64,000 nucleotides of DNA, from contig DATLFA010000050.1 of the NCBI GenBank assembly GCA_035525225.1, forward strand, positions 49,302-113,301, given 5' to 3'. Every line of letters begins with the position of its first letter. Positions within the stretch are counted from its first letter, which is position 1. Made by a program: the position numbers and the translations under genes. This document shows positions 52,284-61,310 of this stretch, one piece after another. The DNA is from DATLFA01 sp035525225 (lineage in GTDB: Bacteria; Actinomycetota; Acidimicrobiia; Acidimicrobiales; WLNW01). The notes beneath the pieces are model-generated. The model was not told the DNA's origin and did no database searches. It saw only the letters and a list, made by a program, of their open reading frames with translations.

Positions 52284-52397
52284 GTCCCCGCCTTTCACGG
52301 CGGCCCATGGTAATGGACCGGGCACCGGCGACCGGCCGCGCTCGCTAGGTTTGCGGCGGCACGCCCGGCTCGTCAGGTGGGCTGCGACGGAGGTTTG

Positions 52398-53117
52398 ATG
52401 CAGGTCAAGATCGACTTGGGGTGCGGTTTGGCCAAACGCGAGGGCTTCACCGGGCTCGACTACGTCGCGTCGCCGGGCGTCGACCATGTTCTCGACCTGA
52501 CTCGGGACCGCTTCCCGTTCGAGGATCACTCCGTCGACGAGGTGTACTCCGCGCATTTCCTCGAACACGTCGCGTCGCCCAATCATGTGTTCAACGAGAT
52601 CGGTCGCGTCTGCCGCGACGGCGCGAAGGTCGAGATCTGGACGCCGTACGCGTTCAGCAACGAGGCGTTCGCATACGGCCACGAAAACTTCATGACCGAA
52701 GCGATGTGGACACAGTTCTGCGTATCGCACCGGGACTACTTCCTCGACATGCTGCGCGGCCGTTGGCAGTTGCATTCGTTCACGTACGTGATCCCCGTCG
52801 CGACCCAAGCCGACCTCGCGCGAAACGGCGTGACCCTCGACTTCGCAGTGCGCTACATGAAAAACGTCGTCGAGGAATTCGGGGTCCATATCGAATTCCG
52901 TACCGAGCTCGACATCGCGCCCGTGCAGCCGCAGCGATTCTGGACGGATAGCCGCTTCGGCATACGCCACGATCTCGCCTTTTCGCAACGGCACGACGCC
53001 GCGGCACTCGCCTCCACCGAATTCAACTGGTTCTCGGAGGTCGCGAAAGCCCTTGTACCGACGCGGCTACGGCCTCCACTGCGCCGGCTGGCATCGCGCG
53101 GCCGCCGGCCCTCGTGA
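52398..53117 (+). CDS. SAM-dependent methyltransferase-like protein
   Basis: This 239-residue protein begins MQVKIDLGCGLAKREGFTGL, a short class I motif. VDEVYSAHFLEHV and EIGRVCRDGAKVEIWTPYA fit the methyltransferase core, as in small-molecule or glycan methyltransferases. ATG 52398 has GGAGG four bases upstream. It is flanked by dinB on the other strand and faces the Nudix gene. Its substrate is unknown. Confidence 0.82.
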   Translation: MQVKIDLGCGLAKREGFTGLDYVASPGVDHVLDLTRDRFPFEDHSVDEVYSAHFLEHVASPNHVFNEIGRVCRDGAKVEIWTPYAFSNEAFAYGHENFMTEAMWTQFCVSHRDYFLDMLRGRWQLHSFTYVIPVATQADLARNGVTLDFAVRYMKNVVEEFGVHIEFRTELDIAPVQPQRFWTDSRFGIRHDLAFSQRHDAAALASTEFNWFSEVAKALVPTRLRPPLRRLASRGRRPS

Positions 53118-53141
53118 GGGTTGCTGCGCGGTGCGGAGAGT

Positions 53142-53639
53142 TCAGTGCTCCCCCGCGAGCCGGTTGACGACAAGCGCCGTCTGGTTCGTGCCTGCAACGT
53201 GATAGCGAAACTCACGATGCGAGCTCCACGGCTCGAGCATCCATTCGAGGATCGGATCACTGACCCACAGCGGGCTCTGCCGCAGCCGATCGCGACAGTC
53301 GTCGGGTCCGAGGAAGCGCGCATCGTGCACGATGCCGTCCGGGTCGTCGAGCAGGATCTCGCCGTCCCACGCCTCGGCGCGATACACGACGACGCGCAGG
53401 TCCCACTGCAGCTCGGCGAAGACGACGTTGATCGCGTACAGCGGCCCGAGCCAACGCGTTACCCGGAGCCCGGTCTCTTCGACGACCTCACGGGTCAACG
53501 CATCGATCTCGTGTTCGCCTTCGTCGATCACCCCGCCCGGTGGGCTCCAATCGACGGCACCGTCGCGGCGCCGGTTGGCCACCAGCAACAGCCGACCGTC
53601 GGATTCGAGGAGGCCGCTCGCCACGGACCAGCGCCGCAT
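53142..53639 (-). CDS. Nudix hydrolase
   Basis: This 165-residue protein has the Nudix box in GVIDEGEHEIDALTREVVEE followed by TGLRV, matching GX5EX7REUXEEXGU. It cleaves a nucleoside diphosphate linked to another group; the substrate is not evident. SVASGLLESDGRLLLVANRR precedes the box. It stands between the methyltransferase gene (convergent) and the HTH membrane protein gene on the same strand. Confidence 0.9.
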   Translation of the reverse strand: MRRWSVASGLLESDGRLLLVANRRRDGAVDWSPPGGVIDEGEHEIDALTREVVEETGLRVTRWLGPLYAINVVFAELQWDLRVVVYRAEAWDGEILLDDPDGIVHDARFLGPDDCRDRLRQSPLWVSDPILEWMLEPWSSHREFRYHVAGTNQTALVVNRLAGEH

Positions 53640-53668
53640 CTCACCAGTCTGTCAGATCTGCTCCGCGC

Positions 53669-54415
53669 TCAACCGGCCGACGGGCGCACCAATACCGCCG
53701 CGTCACCGATCTCGACACCGACGTCGGTTGATGTCGCCTCGGTGGCGGGCGGTTCGAGTGCCACTCCACTCCCCGACCCGACCACCACCGGGACCGTCAC
53801 CGCAGGATCCGAAGTCGAATCGGATGCTCGCTCGAAGAGCAGCGCACCCACTGCGGTGAATGCCACGAGAATGCCGGCCATCGGCACCACGACGCGGCTG
53901 CGCAGCCGCCGGCGGGCACCGTCGATGGGCTCGGGATCCCCGCGCATCAAGGAGTGCAGGCGCTGCTGCACATCCCGTGGACGTAGCGCCAAGGCGGTCG
54001 CCAAGACATCGAGGTCGAGATCTCGGATCTTGAGCGGCGCGCCCGGCGCGAGGCCCCGCAACTCGATCACGAGCGCGAGGTACTTGGCCAAGACGTCGTC
54101 CGGCTGCGGGTCGACCACATGCCCCGATAGGGCTCCGATGGCCACCGAGCCTTCGTCGAGGTCGATCACCAGCTTCGCCCGCTGCGGCACGAGCTGTTCG
54201 ACCCGCATCTCGTAGAGCGCGGCAAGCCAACGCACCGTCGGTTCGTCGAGCGAAGCGGCACCCGATTCGACCGCCTCGAAGAACTCGCTGTCGTACGCAT
54301 GGCCGCACCGGCGCACGAGTGATTCGATGCTTTCTCCTGCCGCTAGACGAGTTTCGTGCAATACCCGCCCGAGACGGACCGGGGGGACCAACAACGCAGG
54401 TGACGACGAGACCAT
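53669..54415 (-). CDS. Membrane-anchored helix-turn-helix protein
   Basis: This 248-residue protein has an XRE-like N-terminus: LGRVLHETRLAAGESIESLV and EPTVRWLAALYEMRVEQL. A helical middle part contains DLDVLATALALRPRDVQQRL. Then come a basic segment with one membrane span (VVVPMAGILVAFTAVGALLF) and a Ser/Thr/Val-rich outer tail. The HTH-membrane-tail order recalls RodZ, but I do not see the RodZ core. It may be a membrane-bound regulator. It is downstream of the mannosyltransferase gene by 48 bp. Confidence 0.68.
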   Translation of the reverse strand: MVSSSPALLVPPVRLGRVLHETRLAAGESIESLVRRCGHAYDSEFFEAVESGAASLDEPTVRWLAALYEMRVEQLVPQRAKLVIDLDEGSVAIGALSGHVVDPQPDDVLAKYLALVIELRGLAPGAPLKIRDLDLDVLATALALRPRDVQQRLHSLMRGDPEPIDGARRRLRSRVVVPMAGILVAFTAVGALLFERASDSTSDPAVTVPVVVGSGSGVALEPPATEATSTDVGVEIGDAAVLVRPSAG

Positions 54416-54463
54416 GTCCTCTATATCGACCCGCTCACCGTACGGCCGCGTAGGCCGAACGGA

Positions 54464-55192
54464 TCAACGGCGCCGCCGCAGCACACGGTCTCGCAGCGAC
54501 CACCACGTCACGAGCCACAGCGCCTCGACCACGATGTTCGAGCTCATCTTCGACGTACCGCGCACACGATCGACGAACGCGATCGGACGTTCGACGACAC
54601 GCCACCCGCTGCGGGCGGTCATGTAGGCCATCTCGATCTGAAACCCATAGCCATCGGCTCGAATGCGTTCGAGGTCGATCTTGGCGACGGCATCAGCGCG
54701 ATACGCACGAAAGCCCGACGTCGAGTCGCGCACGTCGAGCCCTAGCAGCAGCGAGGCATAACGGTTGCCCCATTCGCTGAGCATCCGGCGGTGCCACGAC
54801 CAACGGGGAATCGATCCCCCCGGGATATAGCGGCTACCGACGACCAAGCCGATATCGGCCTCCTCGTCGAGCGGCGCCAAAAGCGACGGCAGCGAGGCAG
54901 GATCGTGCGAGAGGTCGGAGTCCATCTCGACGAGCGCTTCGAACCCGCGGTCGATGCCGATGCGAAATCCTTGGCGGTACGCACTGCCGAGACCGGCCTT
55001 CTTCGGCCGCCGCAAGACTTCGAGCGGACCGAGCTCGCCGGCCAATGCTTCTGCGATGTCGGCGGTGCCGTCGGGGCTGCCGTCGTCGACGACGAGGATC
55101 GTGGCGTCGGCAAGCGCGGCTCGCACGCGTCGCAGGACCTCGTCGATGTTCTGGGCTTCATCAAAGGTGGGCAACACCACCAACGTCCGCAC
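54464..55192 (-). CDS. Polyprenol-phosphate mannose synthase (GT2)
   Basis: This 242-residue glycosyltransferase matches the Ppm1/DPM1 catalytic domain. VLPTFDEAQNIDEVL is followed by VVDDGSPDGTADIAE, EMDSDLSHDPASLPSL with the DxD metal site, SRYIPGGSIPRWSWHRR, and DSTSGFRAY. It transfers mannose from GDP-mannose to a polyprenol phosphate, the donor for cell-envelope mannosides in Actinobacteria. GTG 55192 was used. No fused apolipoprotein N-acyltransferase domain is present, unlike mycobacterial Ppm1 in some species. Confidence 0.9.
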   Translation of the reverse strand: MRTLVVLPTFDEAQNIDEVLRRVRAALADATILVVDDGSPDGTADIAEALAGELGPLEVLRRPKKAGLGSAYRQGFRIGIDRGFEALVEMDSDLSHDPASLPSLLAPLDEEADIGLVVGSRYIPGGSIPRWSWHRRMLSEWGNRYASLLLGLDVRDSTSGFRAYRADAVAKIDLERIRADGYGFQIEMAYMTARSGWRVVERPIAFVDRVRGTSKMSSNIVVEALWLVTWWSLRDRVLRRRR

Positions 55193-55205
55193 CGGGTAAT
55201 TCTAG

Positions 55206-55280
55206 GCCCGAGCGGCCTCTTCAGAGCGGGACAACAAAGCCCGAGCGGCCTCTTCAGAGCGGGACAACAAAGCCCGAGCG
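55206..55280. repeat. Dispersed hairpin element, two 33-bp copies plus a partial one (site 6)
   Basis: Units of 33 bp begin at 55206 and 55239, with a partial unit at 55272. On the minus strand each contains GGCC-GCTCG-GGC(C/T), matching the element inverted relative to the other sites. They lie between the divergent mannosyltransferase and small membrane protein genes. Confidence 0.8.
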
Positions 55281-55290
55281 CATCAGCGAT

Positions 55291-55581
55291 ATGTCCGGCG
55301 GATACGATCGCCGCGTGCCTGACGACGAAGTGACAACCGGTGGCCCGGTCTCGGCTGCACCCTCGAGCCTGGCGCGTGCACTGGGGTTGGCCGCGATCAT
55401 CATCGGTGGCGTCTGCGGTGGGCTCATCGGTTACGCGTTCGTCGACCTCCAGTGCACCGGCGATTGTTCGACGGCCAACGGGCTCGGTCTGTTGGTCGGC
55501 GCGATTGCGAGCGCGGCGGGGGTCGCAATCATCGTCGTGCTCGCGTTGCGGGCCATGAGCGAATGGCACGCAACGAAATAA
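55291..55581 (+). CDS. Small membrane protein of unknown function
   Basis: This 96-residue protein has a polar N-terminus and two membrane segments (LGLAAIIIGGVCGGLIGYAF and LGLLVGAIASAAGVAIIVVL) separated by a short loop with two cysteines (LQCTGDCSTANG). The loop cysteines could form a disulfide outside. ATG 55291 or GTG 55315 may be the start. The hairpin repeat ends 11 bp upstream. No family is recognised. Confidence 0.62.
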   Translation: MSGGYDRRVPDDEVTTGGPVSAAPSSLARALGLAAIIIGGVCGGLIGYAFVDLQCTGDCSTANGLGLLVGAIASAAGVAIIVVLALRAMSEWHATK

Positions 55582-55589
55582 CAAACTCG

Positions 55590-56609
55590 TCAAGTTGCCG
55601 AAGAACGCAAGGCAGCAGCGGCGCGGTCGATGCCGGCATCGTCGACATCGCAGTGCGTGACGAGCCGCACCGTACCTGGCGCGACGGTGCCCGCAAGTAC
55701 GCCATTTTGCTGCAAATGATGCAAGAGCAAACTCGGATCATTGTGCTCGAAGCACACGATGTTGGTGCCACCGCCTTCGGGGTCGACGATGCAACCGGGC
55801 CATCGTTCCAGGACGACGGTGCGCAAGCGTGCGGCGCGCTCATGGTCGTCGGCGAGTCGTTCGACCATCGTGTCGAGGGCCACGAGACCGGCGGCGGCGA
55901 GTATGCCCGCCTGTCGCATGGCGCCGCCGAGCCGCTTGCGTTCGACGCGGGCGCGGTCGGCGAGGCCCGCGGGCATGACCAAGAGCGACCCCACCGGCGC
56001 GGCGAGGCCCTTGGACAACGACACCATCACGGTCGTGGCCGTTGCGGCATAGATGGCGGGGGCAATTCCCGATGCCACGCTCGCATTGAACAACCGAGCG
56101 CCGTCCATGTGCACCGGCAGCCGCAGTGCCGCGATGCCGCGTAACAACTCGAGTGCCGCGGGAGTGCCACCAGAGGACATGTGCGTGTTCTCGACGGTGA
56201 TCGCGCTGACCTCTACGTGGTGATGTTGCGCCGCTTCGATCGCCCACTGGATGTCGTCGAGCGGCAGCGCGCCGTTGGTGTCGTCGACGGTCACGAACTG
56301 GACCAGCGCGTTGCGCGCCGACGCGCCATGTTCGTGGTTGACGACGTGTGATCGCCAGCCGACGACCACATTCGTCCCTGGACGGGACAAAAGACACAAC
56401 GCGATCTGGTTGGCCATCGTTCCCGACGGCACGAACAACGCGCCTTGTTTGCCGAGAAGTGTTGCGAACCGTTCTTCGAGGCGATTGACGGTCGGGTCTT
56501 CGCCGTATCCGTCGTCACCGACCTCGGCGTCGGCCATCGCCCGCCGCATCTGTTCTGTAGGTTGCGTCACGGTGTCAGATCGCAGATCGACGTACCCGGT
56601 GTCACGCAT
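55590..56609 (-). CDS. ltaE: Low-specificity L-threonine aldolase
   Basis: This 339-residue PLP enzyme of the beta-eliminating lyase fold has DLRSDTVTQPTEQMRRAM at the N-terminus, GEDPTVNRLEERFATLLGK, and LPVHMDGARLFNASVASG, where the aspartate contacts PLP. The PLP lysine is in VMVSLSKGLAAPVG. It cleaves threonine to glycine and acetaldehyde. Length and motif order match the family. It is convergent with the small membrane protein, 8 bp away. Confidence 0.92.
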   Translation of the reverse strand: MRDTGYVDLRSDTVTQPTEQMRRAMADAEVGDDGYGEDPTVNRLEERFATLLGKQGALFVPSGTMANQIALCLLSRPGTNVVVGWRSHVVNHEHGASARNALVQFVTVDDTNGALPLDDIQWAIEAAQHHHVEVSAITVENTHMSSGGTPAALELLRGIAALRLPVHMDGARLFNASVASGIAPAIYAATATTVMVSLSKGLAAPVGSLLVMPAGLADRARVERKRLGGAMRQAGILAAAGLVALDTMVERLADDHERAARLRTVVLERWPGCIVDPEGGGTNIVCFEHNDPSLLLHHLQQNGVLAGTVAPGTVRLVTHCDVDDAGIDRAAAALRSSAT

Positions 56610-56645
56610 CGGCCGGATGGTAGCTCGTACCCCTACGCTTACCCG

Positions 56646-57461
56646 GTGACTGATCTCGACGAGCTACTCGAACTCGCGGTGTCGATCGTCGAGCGGGTGA
56701 TGACGACGTTGGCCGAGACGCGCGCGGGTGCGTCCGGCGATCCGCATGCCCTCGTGCGCGCGACCAAATCGACCAACACCGACATGGTGACCGAGATGGA
56801 TCTCTGGGCCGAACGCCACATCACCAGAGCACTCGTCGCGGCGCGCCCACTCGATGCGATCATCGGCGAAGAAGGCACCCGCCGCGACGGATCGAGTGGT
56901 GTCCATTGGTATGTCGATCCGATCGACGGCACCACCAACTACCTCTATGGCCACCCGGGCTATTCGGTTTCCCTCGGCGCGAGCGTCGACGGTGAACTTG
57001 CCGTTGGAGTGGTCGGTGATCCCACGCTCGGTGAGGTTTTCCGGGCGCGGCGCGATGGCGGAGCATTCCGCAACGACGTCGCGATCGGGGCGTCGACACG
57101 TGCCTCGCTCGCGGAGGCACTGGTCGGCACCGGTTTCGGCTATCGGGCCGACCGGCGGCGAGCGCAGGCACAAGTCCTGCAACACGTACTTCCCGAGATT
57201 CGCGACATCCGGCGCATGGGTGGGGCGGCGATCGACCTGTGTTCGGTCGCCTGTGGGCGGCTCGACGCGTACTACGAGTACGGCATCTCTTCGTGGGACA
57301 TCGCCGCAGGCACCGTGATTGCGCTCGAGAGTGGCGCTGCGGTGACCGATCTCGCAGGCCAGCCGACTCTCGGCCCGATGATCGTCGCGGCACGGCCGCC
57401 ATTACACGGCGATCTGTGTGATCTCCTGCGAGCCGCCCACGCCGACCAGATGCCCACCTAA
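56646..57461 (+). CDS. Inositol monophosphatase-family phosphatase
   Basis: This 271-residue enzyme has the metal-site motifs AIIGEEG and WYVDPIDGTTNYLYGHPGYS, and late in the protein GISSWDIAAGTVIALESGA. These define the Mg2+-dependent IMPase family, active on inositol, histidinol or related phosphates. GTG 56646 was used; the open frame upstream is antisense to threonine aldolase. It is 107 bp before the response regulator. Confidence 0.9.
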   Translation: MTDLDELLELAVSIVERVMTTLAETRAGASGDPHALVRATKSTNTDMVTEMDLWAERHITRALVAARPLDAIIGEEGTRRDGSSGVHWYVDPIDGTTNYLYGHPGYSVSLGASVDGELAVGVVGDPTLGEVFRARRDGGAFRNDVAIGASTRASLAEALVGTGFGYRADRRRAQAQVLQHVLPEIRDIRRMGGAAIDLCSVACGRLDAYYEYGISSWDIAAGTVIALESGAAVTDLAGQPTLGPMIVAARPPLHGDLCDLLRAAHADQMPT

Positions 57462-57568
57462 AGGGCGATAACCTCCAGGTGCGAGCACCGTTGGACTGGA
57501 GCACGCGAGAATGACCCTGGCGAGGGTGACTGCATACAACGGGCGCGTCGACAGAAGGCGAACACAAC

Positions 57569-58249
57569 GTGGGAACTCGAATCCTGACGGTCGAAGATGA
57601 CGAACGAATCCGGACCGCGGTCAAACTTGCCCTCGAGGACGAGGGATGGGTCGTCGACGAGGCGTCGAGCGGCGAAGAAGCGCTCCAGTCGTTCAGCCGT
57701 CATGCCAGCGATGTCGTGCTCATCGACATCATGCTGCCGGGTATCGACGGTTTCGAGGTGTGCCGGTCGATCCGCCGGGCGAGCGACGTACCCATCATCA
57801 TGGTCACCGCCCGCGCCGACACCCACGACGTCGTCGCGGGGCTCGAAGCCGGCGCGGACGACTACTTGACCAAGCCGTTCGCACCCAAAGAGCTCAGCGC
57901 CCGCATTCGTGCCTTGCTGCGCCGCGTCCGCTCGACCGACCCCAACATGCCGCGCCTCGTCTTCGGCGAGCTCGAGATCGCTCCCGAAGAAGGGGTCGTC
58001 CGCAAGAACGGCGAAGAGCTGCACCTCACGAAGACCGAGTTCCGCCTGCTCGTCGAGCTCGCGCAAAACCCAGGCAGGGTGCTCTCGCGCGAAGCGCTGC
58101 TCGAGCGGGTGTGGGGCTACGGCTACTTCGGCGACGGTCGGCTGGTCGATGTGCACGTGCGCCGGCTGCGTACCAAGGTCGAAGGTGACGCGGCCAACCC
58201 GCGGCACGTCGTCACGGTGCGCGGTCTCGGTTACAAGCTCCAGGGGTGA
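57569..58249 (+). CDS. OmpR-family response regulator, MtrA-like
   Basis: This 226-residue regulator has a receiver domain with phosphorylation site D53 (VLIDIMLPG), T80 and K102, and a winged-helix DNA-binding domain that ends in GDGRLVDVHVRRLRTKVEGD and VVTVRGLGYKLQG. It is followed by a histidine kinase gene with an overlapping GTGA and then by a GerMN lipoprotein. That is the MtrA-MtrB-LpqB arrangement of Actinobacteria, which controls cell-wall and osmotic functions. Confidence 0.92.
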   Translation: MGTRILTVEDDERIRTAVKLALEDEGWVVDEASSGEEALQSFSRHASDVVLIDIMLPGIDGFEVCRSIRRASDVPIIMVTARADTHDVVAGLEAGADDYLTKPFAPKELSARIRALLRRVRSTDPNMPRLVFGELEIAPEEGVVRKNGEELHLTKTEFRLLVELAQNPGRVLSREALLERVWGYGYFGDGRLVDVHVRRLRTKVEGDAANPRHVVTVRGLGYKLQG

Positions 58250-59796
58250 CGGCGCTGGCCCGTTCACATTCCCGCCGCGCCGCCCGCGCCAGCCGCCGGG
58301 TCGGAGTCGTACACAAGGTTCCCCGATTTCGGCTCTTGCGCCGGCTCAGCTTGCGCGCGCGCGTCACGATCACGTTCGCGCTCGGCGGACTACTCATGTC
58401 CGCGTTGCTGGCGGGCGCCACCTTGTATCTCACTCGACAGAACTTGCTGCAACAACGCGAGGACACCGCGCTCAACGAGGTGTTCGACAATGCGCAACAA
58501 GCGAGCGGTTACCTCAAGGACGATCCGATCAACGACATCGATCTCATCGTCGACAACTTGAAGTCGGCCAACGACTTCATCGTTCGCTATCTGAACCCGA
58601 TCGACGCGCGGCAAAACGAGTGGCGGCCATCGGCCGCGGGTCAGTTCGACAGCCCCGAAGTCCCAGTCCAACTGCAGGCCGAGGTCAACGGCGGTCAGAG
58701 CGCGCTCATCCGCACGGTCGACAAGGACAACAAACCCGTCCTCATCATCGGCGTGCCGCTGAAAGAAGGCACCGGTGTGCAACTCACCGGTGTGCAGTTC
58801 TACGAACGCATCCCGCTCCACGACATCCAGGACACGCTGCGCTCACTCACCTACATCCTCGTGGCCGCAGCCGCGAGCATTGCGGCCATCGGCGCGTTCG
58901 TCGGCACCTGGGCGGCCCGCCGCACCGTGCGTCCCTTGGGTGACGTCGCAAGGGCCGCCGAGGCGATCGCTGGTGGACGCCTCGACACGCGCCTCGTGCC
59001 ACCGGCCGACCGTGATCTCGCGTCGCTTGCGGCGTCGTTCAACGAGATGGCCGGCGCGCTGCAAGAGCGGGTCGAACGCGATGCTCGATTCGCGTCCGAA
59101 GTGAGCCACGAGCTGCGCTCGCCACTCATGACGTTGACGGCTTCGGTGGCCGTGCTAGAGACGCGCATGGACGAGTTACCCGAGCGCGCGCAGGTTGCCG
59201 TCGAGCTGCTGTCGAGCGACCTCCAGCGATTCAAGCAGCTCGTCGAAGATCTGCTCGAGATCTCTCGCTTCGACGTCGGCACCGCGCGCCTCGACCTCGA
59301 AGATCTCAATCTCGTCGAGTTCACCCGGCAGGCGGTGTCGCGGGCGAGCACTGAACCGGTACCGATCGTCTATGACCCGGCAATGGAAGAGATCATCATC
59401 CACGCCGACAAGCGCCGCCTCGCCCGCGTGCTCTACAACCTGGTCGAGAACGCGACGAAGTACGGCGACGGCACGACGTGCGTCGAGCTTCACGATCTCG
59501 GCGACTCGGTGCAGATCGCGGTCGAAGACCGCGGGCCGGGCGTCCCCATCGAAGAACGCATCGTCATCTTCGACCGCTTCTCCCGTGGCGGGGCGGGCGG
59601 GCGCCGCGGCAGCGACAGCGGCGTGGGTCTGGGCTTGTCGCTCGTCACCGAACACGTCCACCTGCACGGTGGGCGGGTCTGGGTGGAAGACCGTGCCGAC
59701 GGACAGAGCGGCGCCCGCTTCGTCGTCGAGCTACCGCTCAACCCCGAAGTCGGCCTCGACCGCCAGCTCGAGCGAGTGGCCGGGGGGCAGCCATGA
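58246..59796 (+). CDS. Sensor histidine kinase, MtrB-like
   Basis: This 516-residue membrane kinase has two membrane segments around an extracellular sensor of about 150 residues, and then a HAMP domain (GTWAARRTVRPLGDVARAAE). The H-box follows (SEVSHELRSPLMTL), then the ATP-binding N, G1 and G2 motifs NLVENATKYG, DRGPGVP and GVGLGLSLVTEHV. The GTG at 58246 overlaps the regulator's stop. It should phosphorylate the adjacent MtrA-like regulator. Confidence 0.92.
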   Translation: MTALARSHSRRAARASRRVGVVHKVPRFRLLRRLSLRARVTITFALGGLLMSALLAGATLYLTRQNLLQQREDTALNEVFDNAQQASGYLKDDPINDIDLIVDNLKSANDFIVRYLNPIDARQNEWRPSAAGQFDSPEVPVQLQAEVNGGQSALIRTVDKDNKPVLIIGVPLKEGTGVQLTGVQFYERIPLHDIQDTLRSLTYILVAAAASIAAIGAFVGTWAARRTVRPLGDVARAAEAIAGGRLDTRLVPPADRDLASLAASFNEMAGALQERVERDARFASEVSHELRSPLMTLTASVAVLETRMDELPERAQVAVELLSSDLQRFKQLVEDLLEISRFDVGTARLDLEDLNLVEFTRQAVSRASTEPVPIVYDPAMEEIIIHADKRRLARVLYNLVENATKYGDGTTCVELHDLGDSVQIAVEDRGPGVPIEERIVIFDRFSRGGAGGRRGSDSGVGLGLSLVTEHVHLHGGRVWVEDRADGQSGARFVVELPLNPEVGLDRQLERVAGGQP

Positions 59797-60497
59797 CCCG
59801 ACGCGTGTTTCTCACCTTGATTGCGATGGCACTCGTGATCGCCGCGTGCAGCGTGCCCCGCGACAACAACGCCCGCATCATCACCAACCCGCCGCTCAAC
59901 ACGGCGGTCACGGTCACGACGTCGAGCGCCAACGCGCCGCGCACGCAGGCAAACGTCTATTTCGTTCGTTCCTCGGACAAGAAACTCGAAGCCATCGCGA
60001 CGAGCGTGAAGCTTCCGGCCTCGGCGGACGAGCGGCTCGAAGCATTGATCGTCGATGGGCCACAGGAGCGTCGCCTGGAGTCCAAGATCCCCAAGGGGGT
60101 CACCTATCAGGTCGTAAGTAGTTCGGTTCCGCACGAGCTGATCGTGATCCTTTCGAATTTCAGAGTGGACCGCCTGAATCGCGACGCACTCGTCCTGGCG
60201 TTCCAGCAGATCGTCTACACGTTGACCGAACTGGCCGAGGTGAACAGCGTGCAGTTCTCGGTCAACAACGCTCCCTATCCGGTGCCGTTGGCAAGCGGCG
60301 GCAACAAGCCGGTCGGTCAAGGCGTTCGCCGCATCGTGGACTACGAACCAGAGACCATCTACACCACGACCACGCTGCCGCCCACGACGCTGCCGCCGGC
60401 AACCACCGCAACTGAGGGTACACCTAGCACCGCGCCGGGCGCGTCGGCACCGACATCGGGTCCAACGGCAACCGGGGCTACCGCAACGACCCGCTGA
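59793..60497 (+). CDS. GerMN-domain lipoprotein, LpqB-like
   Basis: This 234-residue protein has a lipoprotein signal peptide with lipobox VIAAC, a GerMN-like domain (VYFVRSSDKKLEAIATSVKL, ALVLAFQQIVYTLTEL) and a Thr/Pro/Ala-rich C-terminal tail. Mycobacterial LpqB is about 580 residues with a beta-propeller; only the GerMN part is present here. ATG 59793 overlaps the kinase stop. It probably modulates the kinase from the cell surface. Confidence 0.87.
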   Translation: MTRRVFLTLIAMALVIAACSVPRDNNARIITNPPLNTAVTVTTSSANAPRTQANVYFVRSSDKKLEAIATSVKLPASADERLEALIVDGPQERRLESKIPKGVTYQVVSSSVPHELIVILSNFRVDRLNRDALVLAFQQIVYTLTELAEVNSVQFSVNNAPYPVPLASGGNKPVGQGVRRIVDYEPETIYTTTTLPPTTLPPATTATEGTPSTAPGASAPTSGPTATGATATTR

Positions 60498-60507
60498 GGT
60501 CGCGACG

Positions 60508-61287
60508 TCAGCTCCGGGTGGCGTGAACGACCATCGAGCTGAACGCGGCCTGTAGTGCGCCATCCGCGCCGAGGCTCGGCATGAAGCCCGTCGCCGGCCC
60601 GCCGTCGAGCTCGCGCCGTAGCGCAGCGAGCACGGCGACGCGATCGGAGCTGGGGTTGATCATGCGCTCGAGCGCCAGCGGTGTGGTGGCGGTCGAGATG
60701 TCGGATCGGATGATCGGCCCGACGAGCGTCTCGGTCAGTTGCGTCAACTCGTCCGACGGGAGCGCACGCGCATGCGAGGGGTCGAGAAGGCGATGCAAGT
60801 CGTCGAAGCCGACACGTTGCTCGGCCGCGGGCGCGACCATGTCCGAGATCACCACGCGGCCGCCCCGACGGCACACCCGCGCCATCTCGGCGATCTGGCG
60901 CGGTGGATCCGCGAAGTGGTGCACCGCAAATCGGCAGAACACGAGATCGAAGGACTCATCGAGGAACGGCAGGTCGGCTGCGTCGCCCACTTGCAGCAGC
61001 ACGTTGTGCATGCCTCGCTCCTGCAATCGTTGCGCACCGGCCTGCAGCAGCGCTCGCGTCAGGTCGACGCCGACGACCTGACGAACATGCGGAGCGCAGA
61101 CCTCGGTGGCATGCGCGGCGCCACAGGCAACATCGAGCGCAACCATGTCGGACGACAGCGGCTGCAGCCAGGCGAGGGTGGCGTCGTTGGCGCGCGCGAA
61201 GTACGAGTCCTTGTCGGCGAAGATGGGCAACTGGCGCGTGAACTCTCGCCGTATGAGATCGTTGTGCCGCTCGTCTGCCCTGGCCAT
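60508..61287 (-). CDS. Class I SAM-dependent methyltransferase (UbiE-like)
   Basis: This 259-residue methyltransferase has motif I as MVALDVACGAAHATEVCA, the acidic motif II VVGVDLTRALL, VGDAADLPFLDESFDLVFCR, and RVCRRGGRVVISDMVAP. The substrate is unknown; quinone or small-molecule C/O-methylation is possible. It is convergent with the GerMN lipoprotein gene, 10 bp away, and 23 bp after the pfkA start side on the same strand. Confidence 0.9.
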   Translation of the reverse strand: MARADERHNDLIRREFTRQLPIFADKDSYFARANDATLAWLQPLSSDMVALDVACGAAHATEVCAPHVRQVVGVDLTRALLQAGAQRLQERGMHNVLLQVGDAADLPFLDESFDLVFCRFAVHHFADPPRQIAEMARVCRRGGRVVISDMVAPAAEQRVGFDDLHRLLDPSHARALPSDELTQLTETLVGPIIRSDISTATTPLALERMINPSSDRVAVLAALRRELDGGPATGFMPSLGADGALQAAFSSMVVHATRS

Positions 61288-61310
61288 CGACCACTCCCCC
61301 CGAAACGCGT